NCBI GenBank assembly: GCA_001972305.1
Contig: BDDD01001978.1
Location: 146,945-210,944, forward strand
Direction of reading: 5' to 3'
From: Cephalotus follicularis
Lineage: Eukaryota > Streptophyta > Magnoliopsida > Oxalidales > Cephalotaceae
Length of the DNA: 64,000 bases
This document shows, in pieces, positions 59,465 through 64,000 of this stretch (its first letter is position 1; every line of letters starts with the position of its first letter). The notes beneath the pieces were generated by a model. The model saw nothing but the letters and a program-made list of their open reading frames with translations, had not been told where the DNA came from and did no database searches. Position numbers and translations under genes: made by a program.

Positions 59465-60116
59465 AGACTCTGGAACCTCTGTCTGGGTGAGAATGAAAAC
59501 TCTATCTTTCACTATGCCTTTGCCAATATCTCTTCGCTGCGATGGTCACGCTGCAGAACCACTACCACTCGCTGGCCCAGTAGGTACTGTCTCTGTTCCT
59601 CTTGGGCAATTCCTCACTGAATGCCCCGCTGTGCCACACCTCAGACACAACCCTTTCTTTGCCCAACAATCTTTCTGCTGGTGACCTGCATGACCACAGT
59701 GAAAGCAAACACCAGTCCTCGCATCACTCCCCTGACTAGGAGCACCCTATGAAGCTGTCTGCTGAGATCTATTCCTCGGGGACTTCGATGGGGAACAACT
59801 GCCATGCCATTTTGACGATGCCTGCCTAGACTGATTAGATGTCTGCCTGCTCTACTGTGCTTGGGCTCTCTCGGCCCGGTCCTCATTCAACACACTTTCC
59901 ATCAACCTCGCTTTCTGGGTGACCTCCACAAAAGTAGCCAGCTCCATAACTCTGATCCGAGACCGAAGATCTGGTCTCAAGCCCCTGAGGAACCTCCGAA
60001 CCTTCTTTCCTCATCTGCCACCAGATAAGCTGAATGTCTGGCAAGCTCCACAAATCTGGCCTGGTACTTGGCCACAGTCATCTCTCTTTGACGCAGCTCC
60101 AAGAGCTCCGTCTCTC
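59465..60116 (-). pseudogene. gag: G2 gag, C-terminal two thirds
   Basis: Begins abruptly at 60116 in the capsid: ETELLELRQREMTVAKYQAR, FVELARHSAYLVADEER. A frameshift near 60000 follows. Two zinc knuckles are intact: CFHCGHAGHQQKDC and CLRCGTAGHSVRNC. It ends with LTQTEVPESTS, which joins the protease across E1. About 140 N-terminal residues are absent by comparison with related gag proteins. Confidence 0.85.
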
Positions 60117-60465
60117 TGTCACACCCCGTTTCACAACCGACATATATAGTGGTGGCAATCAACATATAAATCCGGCTTATGCAATTTACCATAAATTTAA
60201 AACTTTCCAATGCCATAAACAACTTGCGGAAGCATTTAAATATAAGCCGAATTAAAACGTAACATGCATCCCATACTACATGCTACAACAATAAACATCA
60301 TCAAAGTTAACTGCCCTCAAACGGAGCATGAACAATATTCATCAATACATCGATTCATTTATTACAATGATCCATTAACGTTTCTCAAAAGTAAAAACAA
60401 CATAAAACTCCATTCGCTCCACGGAGCTCAACGGTAACAATTCGCTGCATCAACCTGAAATCAAT

Positions 60466-62204
60466 CTGAAATTGTAGGGGGTTAGCCTTTGTCCTCACTC
60501 GGCTAAGTATAAATACAGTTCGGTTTCAATGATTATGCATGTCATGTATGAATGCACAGTGATGCAGTCCGGTATATATAACAGTATATACATATATGTA
60601 TCTATATATGCATATTCACAGTAAAGGTGCAACCCGTTAGTGGTACACCAACACAATCACGGTCATGTCCTCAGCGGACCAGTCACAAACATGTCCTTAA
60701 AGGACCGAACAAACCATCAGTTATGCCTCAACGGGCCAACAATCCAGTAAAACATGTCACAATGGACAGACAACAAACACGGTCAATCAATCATGTCACC
60801 ATGGACAACATTCTATGCGGGGATGCTTCCACTCTGTGTTTAGCACCCGGTCACTTCCACTCTGTGTTTAGCAACCCGGTTACTTCCGCTCTGCGTTTAG
60901 TAACCGCCACAATGATCAATTAGTCACTCCAGAGATGCTTCCACTCTGTGTTTAGCACCCGGTTACTTCCACTATGTGTTTAGTAACCCAGTTACTTCCG
61001 CTCTACATTTAGTAACTGCCGAAGGTGGGAGTCCCTGGCTGCTTCCACTCCGTGTTTAGTAGCCCGGTTCCTTCCGCTCTGCGTTTAGTAACCACAATAT
61101 GGGAAACCCTAGCTACTTCCACTCCGTGTTTAGTAGCTAACACATATGAACTCCCAGTTACTTACATTCCGTGTTTAGTAACTAATATGGAATTCCCATC
61201 ACAGTCAATCGATCAGTAATGCTAATCGGCCCCCGAGCTAGGAAAGCACAACAATCAAACAATCCTGTCAATTATGTTTCAAGTAGTCTATATTTTCATA
61301 AACGCTTGAAACCATATCCATACATATAGATGTATACAAAATAGTCCTTTCCAATACAGTCATCAACTAATTTATGTAAAATAAAGTACTTGCCAAACAT
61401 ATTTATTCAAAATATGTATAATCCTTTGAAACCTCGTTTCAATCTTTGAAATACAACATTTCATACAAAATATTGCTTATAGCAAAACCATAATCCCATT
61501 GTCTAAAATGATAAACACTTTAGCAATTATATACATTTCAATCCATAACAATATGCAATGCAAACATATGCTCGAAATGCAAACGGGCTCTATTCGCGTC
61601 AACATGTACCATATAGGCGTTAATGTTCAACCCAGTCACTTAAGCGTCGCCGCTTAACTCTTAGTGTCAACGCCTTCGACCAGAAACTTTACGCGTCAAC
61701 GTCTCATCCCTTTGGCGTCGATGCTCTGAGGTAGGAACCTCAGGCGTTAATGGCACACGTGTCCATTCTCACATACAACGAATCATGGCGTCGACGTTTT
61801 CTGTAAGCGTCGACGTTTATCGTGAATCAGGACTCATTCTCCGTATAACAATCCATAGCGTCGACGCTTCTTTCCTAAGCATCGACGGTCAAGCGAACCA
61901 AAACACAGTTCCCTCAACACGCCTCAAAACCAATAAAGTTCAAGCATACAACACATGCAATCCGATCTACAATCATTGTAACACACAATATGCGTGACGG
62001 GTTAACTATTCATAGCAACCCTAACACAGTCACACAATCCATAATCCACAGTCCACAATCATTCTATGACACGATATGGATAACAGGTTAACTACTCACA
62101 GTAACCCTAACACAGTCACACAATTCACAATCCGCAAACCATGCATTTCATCAATGGCATTACTATATTATTGAACTCAAACTTGCATGTATAGCTTCCC
62201 CTAC
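60466..62204 (-). other. Predicted leader intron of the 60117 LTR
   Basis: Donor TAACAG/GTAGGGGAAGC and acceptor GGCTAACCCCCTACAATTTCAG/ATTGA. Size 1739 bp. Confidence 0.5.
61595..61890. repeat. GCGTCGACG-type array in 60117 LTR predicted intron
   Basis: About twelve units (GGCGTCGACGTTTTC, AAGCGTCGACGTTTA, TAGCGTCGACGCTTC, TAGGCGTTAATG). Confidence 0.8.
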
Positions 62205-62479
62205 CTGTTACAGCAGTAACAACCGTACAGTCGAGCTGCACGTTCAATTTCCGAACCTTTTCGATAACCGTTGAACCGAAGCCAGTTCTTGTCGATTGAT
62301 CAAGTCCCTCAATGCCAAAACGGATTGCCACTCACACACTGCACATACAACACATTTCCGTTATGTTCGACACACAAAACATTTCCGTCGCCGAAACGCC
62401 GGCCGGATTCCGACCGATACAACCAGGCGGTGAAACACCCATCAACGGGTTCCACATTGAACGGTCTACTCAAAACCGG

Positions 62480-62705
62480 TCATGACTCGCCGGGAATCGG
62501 TGCCAAACGCCGCACCACGGTCGGCAGTGAGTTGTGACTCACTAAGTCAACTCGCCAGACCTCAACAGGTCTGTCACCACCCCAAAACGCCACACATTCA
62601 CCAGTTATACACATCCATGCCCGTGACTCACCGAGACTCGGCGCCAAACGTGCGGTCTCAGGCGACAGTGAGTCGACTCGCTGAGTCGACTCACTCAACT
62701 GATTC
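62480..62705. repeat. GAGTCGACTC-type repeats in the 60117 LTR
   Basis: GTGAGTCGACTCGCTGAGTC and CGACTCACTCAACTGATTC near 62668-62705, with relatives GTGACTCACTAAGTCAACTC (about 62530), GTGACTCACCGAGACTCGG and CATGACTCGCCGGGAATCGG. Same GTCGAC core, third set of arms. Confidence 0.7.
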
Positions 62706-63372
62706 CGGCCGTTTTCGGCCGAATCACGCCTCACCAGTGGTTGAAATGGGTAGAGTGGGCCTTCTACACCATAACCCACGCCATCCGCGACGCTAACGGC
62801 GCCAGGAAACGCCGGGAAGAGGCGCGACAGTGGCGGGGAGAGGAAGAAAAAAGAAGAGAAAAGAGGGGAAGGGGGAGAGGTTACCGGTCGGTGGAATGCC
62901 TGGGTTGACCGTCGTGCTCTCTCGGTCTGGTGGCTAGCTCCGGCGCGCTCTCTCTTCCTCTGCTCCGATCTCTCTCCCACTCTCTCTCGCACTCTCTCTG
63001 GCGCGGGCGCATAGAGCGCCCGATGCCTCTTTCTTGCACGGGCCCGTGATGCGCCCGTGTCTCTCCCTCCCTCCTTTTATTATTTTGCTTCCTCCTTAGT
63101 ATTTTCTGGTAAAATACTAAGGTCCGGGTCCCGATTTTTCCGCAAATCGCGACATAAATTATCCAAACAACCACCAAAATAATCGCAATAAAAATGCGAA
63201 CATTCGGGCTTTATTGTCGCGCATTAAAAATAGGTTTTATTAGCCGTCTTAGCTAACACGATTACGACTTAAATGCGTAATGTCTTTTTATTACTCCGGG
63301 CTCTATCGATTTTATCACGACTGTACACGCACCAATTTCATAATAATTATTTATGAAATTCGGGGCGTTACA

Positions 63373-63843
63373 CACTCAAGCGTCGACGGTCATGTGACCG
63401 TTGGGGCTCCCAAGTTTGAATACACTGCTTCAAGCGTAGACGTTCCGCTGATTATGTCGACCGCCAGATAAAGCGTCGACCGCCAGCCTTGAGCGTCGTC
63501 GCTTAGGCACATTTTAATTGCCAATTCCTCTCTGTACCAGACAGCAGACGCTTTGCACTAAGCGCATGCGTTTTGCGCCTCAAAACGCAGACGCTTGAAT
63601 TTGAGCGTCGACGCTTGGAGTGTTATTTCCAATTCTCCAAGCACTTCACAGGTAGACGCTTTGTTCTTGTCTCGACCGCCAGCCAAAGCGCAGACGCTTT
63701 AATTGCAAGCGTCGGCGGTCTGACCTGTTTCTGCATAATTTATGCTGATATGTTCATCTTTTACCTTTCTTGCACATAAAGAAACTTTGTCAAATACAAA
63801 TATGTTATCATCAAAACATAGGATTGAGACATAAATGTCAACA
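63373..63843 (-). mobile_element. Copia LTR fragment, same family as S1
   Basis: The minus strand from 63843 reads TGTTGACATTTATGTCTCAA, then TGTTTTGATGATAACATAT, matching the start of S1 (5469). A GTCGAC array follows (63378-63725). The rest of the LTR is missing beyond 63373, where the 60117 LTR begins. Confidence 0.75.
63378..63725. repeat. GCGTCGACGC-type array in the Copia LTR fragment
   Basis: About thirteen units (AAGCGTCGACGGTC, GAGCGTCGACGCTTGG, AAGCGCAGACGCTTT, AAGCGTCGGCGGTC). This is the Copia counterpart of the S1 array, with the CpG better kept. Confidence 0.8.
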
Positions 63844-64000
63844 CGGTGGAACATTATTCATCGGATCTCCCCCAACATTCACTCCCCCATGAACATCCTC
63901 GTTTACGGCCCTACGCCTTTCGTGCCTTCTTCGGCCGTCCATTTGTTCCTATAAGAAAGATGTCATTAGTCATCTTGAGGAAACATGTTAATCACCAAGG
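63844..64000. other. Unassigned right end
   Basis: 157 bp flanking the Copia LTR fragment, with ACATTCACTCCCCCATGAAC and ATTAGTCATCTTGAGGAAAC. No frame or repeat recognised; could be part of an older Copia element. Confidence 0.4.

Larger units (their letters stand above)
47814..60116 (-). mobile_element. G2: chromovirus-like Ty3/gypsy element lacking its 5' end
   Basis: The 3' LTR is at 47814-50029 (minus strand). Internal sequence runs 50030-53452 and 59465-60116, interrupted by E1. Order on the minus strand: gag (missing about its first 140 residues), two zinc knuckles, protease, RT, RNase H, integrase, chromodomain-like end. No primer site or matching 5' LTR: at 60117 gag stops abruptly at another LTR. 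The G2 LTR belongs to the same family as L1, L3, E1, E2 and 60117-63372, so G2 may represent the autonomous source of these solo LTRs. Confidence 0.85.
60117..63372 (-). mobile_element. LTR of the TGTAACGCCC family with mismatched flanks
   Basis: A 3256-bp unit from TGTCACACCCCGTTTC to TTCGGGGCGTTACA. Left flank CTCTC lies in G2 gag; right flank CACTC lies in a Copia LTR fragment, and neither host continues on the other side. Minus strand: TATA-like AATAAAAGG near 63080, array (62480-62705), donor ACAG/GTAGGGGAAG (62204), array (61595-61890), acceptor module (60461-60506). 60820-61190 holds repeats of CTTCCACTCTGTGTTTAG type. Confidence 0.8.

Noticed and set aside
62480-62992. 170-residue Arg/Ser-rich minus-strand frame and a GC-rich stretch that might be a host promoter or gene
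   Set aside because: It lies wholly inside the 60117-63372 LTR and covers simple CTCTCT-rich and GAGTCGACTC repeats; no domain seen.
47814-63372. 47814-50029 and 60117-63372 as the paired LTRs of G2
   Set aside because: Lengths (2216 and 3256 bp), array dialects and sequence differ too much, and 60117 abuts mid-gag with no leader or primer site.
1-64000. tRNA genes suggested by TGGTATCAGAGC and TGGCACTGTTACC
   Set aside because: These are primer binding sites complementary to tRNA ends, next to LTRs, with no tRNA cloverleaf around them.

Overview
This is angiosperm-type nuclear DNA made almost entirely of LTR retrotransposons inserted into one another. I found no host gene, tRNA, rRNA or CRISPR array. 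The flowering-plant assignment rests on the mix of an Athila-like Ty3/gypsy element, two chromovirus-like Ty3/gypsy elements with C-terminal chromodomain-like regions, and Copia elements. The species cannot be named from the window.

Layout, oldest to youngest as read from target-site duplications (TSDs). The base layer is a minus-strand Copia element, C0. Its gag/protease lies at 45226-46747, its integrase at 43712-44330 and 9365-9754, and the start of its reverse transcriptase (RT) at 1-452, running off the left end. Two elements split it: Athila-like element A (453-9359, TSD ATTGG/ATTCG) and plus-strand Copia element C1 (9755-43706, TSD CCCGT/CTCGT). Element A carries a solo Copia LTR, S1 (5469-6750, TSD ATTTT). 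C1 is split three times: in its 5' LTR by solo LTR L1 (10385-17948, TSD TAGCT), in gag by the complete chromovirus-like element G1 (21863-35581, minus), and in integrase by solo LTR L4 (36269-39007, TSD CTTTC/CTTTA). L1 holds two further solo LTRs (10882-12754 and 12813-16003), and the left LTR of G1 holds solo LTR L3 (22381-25225, TSD CAACC).

Right of C0 lie a spacer with a three-copy tandem repeat (47260-47790) and a second chromovirus-like element, G2 (47814-60116, minus). G2 is split by solo LTR E1 (53453-59459, TSD GAAGT), itself split by solo LTR E2 (53769-56514, TSD GACGT). The window closes with another LTR (60117-63372), whose left flank is G2 gag and right flank is a Copia LTR fragment (63373-63843).

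No element has an intact coding capacity. G1 and G2 are closest: a few in-frame stops, nearly all explicable as C-to-T changes, and one clear one-base frameshift each in the parts read closely.

Three signals go beyond routine annotation. (1) Arrays of short GTCGAC-core palindromes, spaced about 20-40 bp apart, occur in LTRs or leaders of Copia, Athila and chromovirus elements, with different palindrome arms in different families. (2) The LTR family TGTAACGCCC...GGGGTGTGACA carries a conserved donor-like site (AG/GTAGGGGAAG) and a conserved acceptor-like site (GGCTAACCCCCTAC...CAG), which predict an intron inside the LTR leader; the arrays tend to sit upstream of the TATA box and inside that intron. 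(3) The LTR at 60117-63372 has flanks from two different hosts, as expected from recombination between elements.
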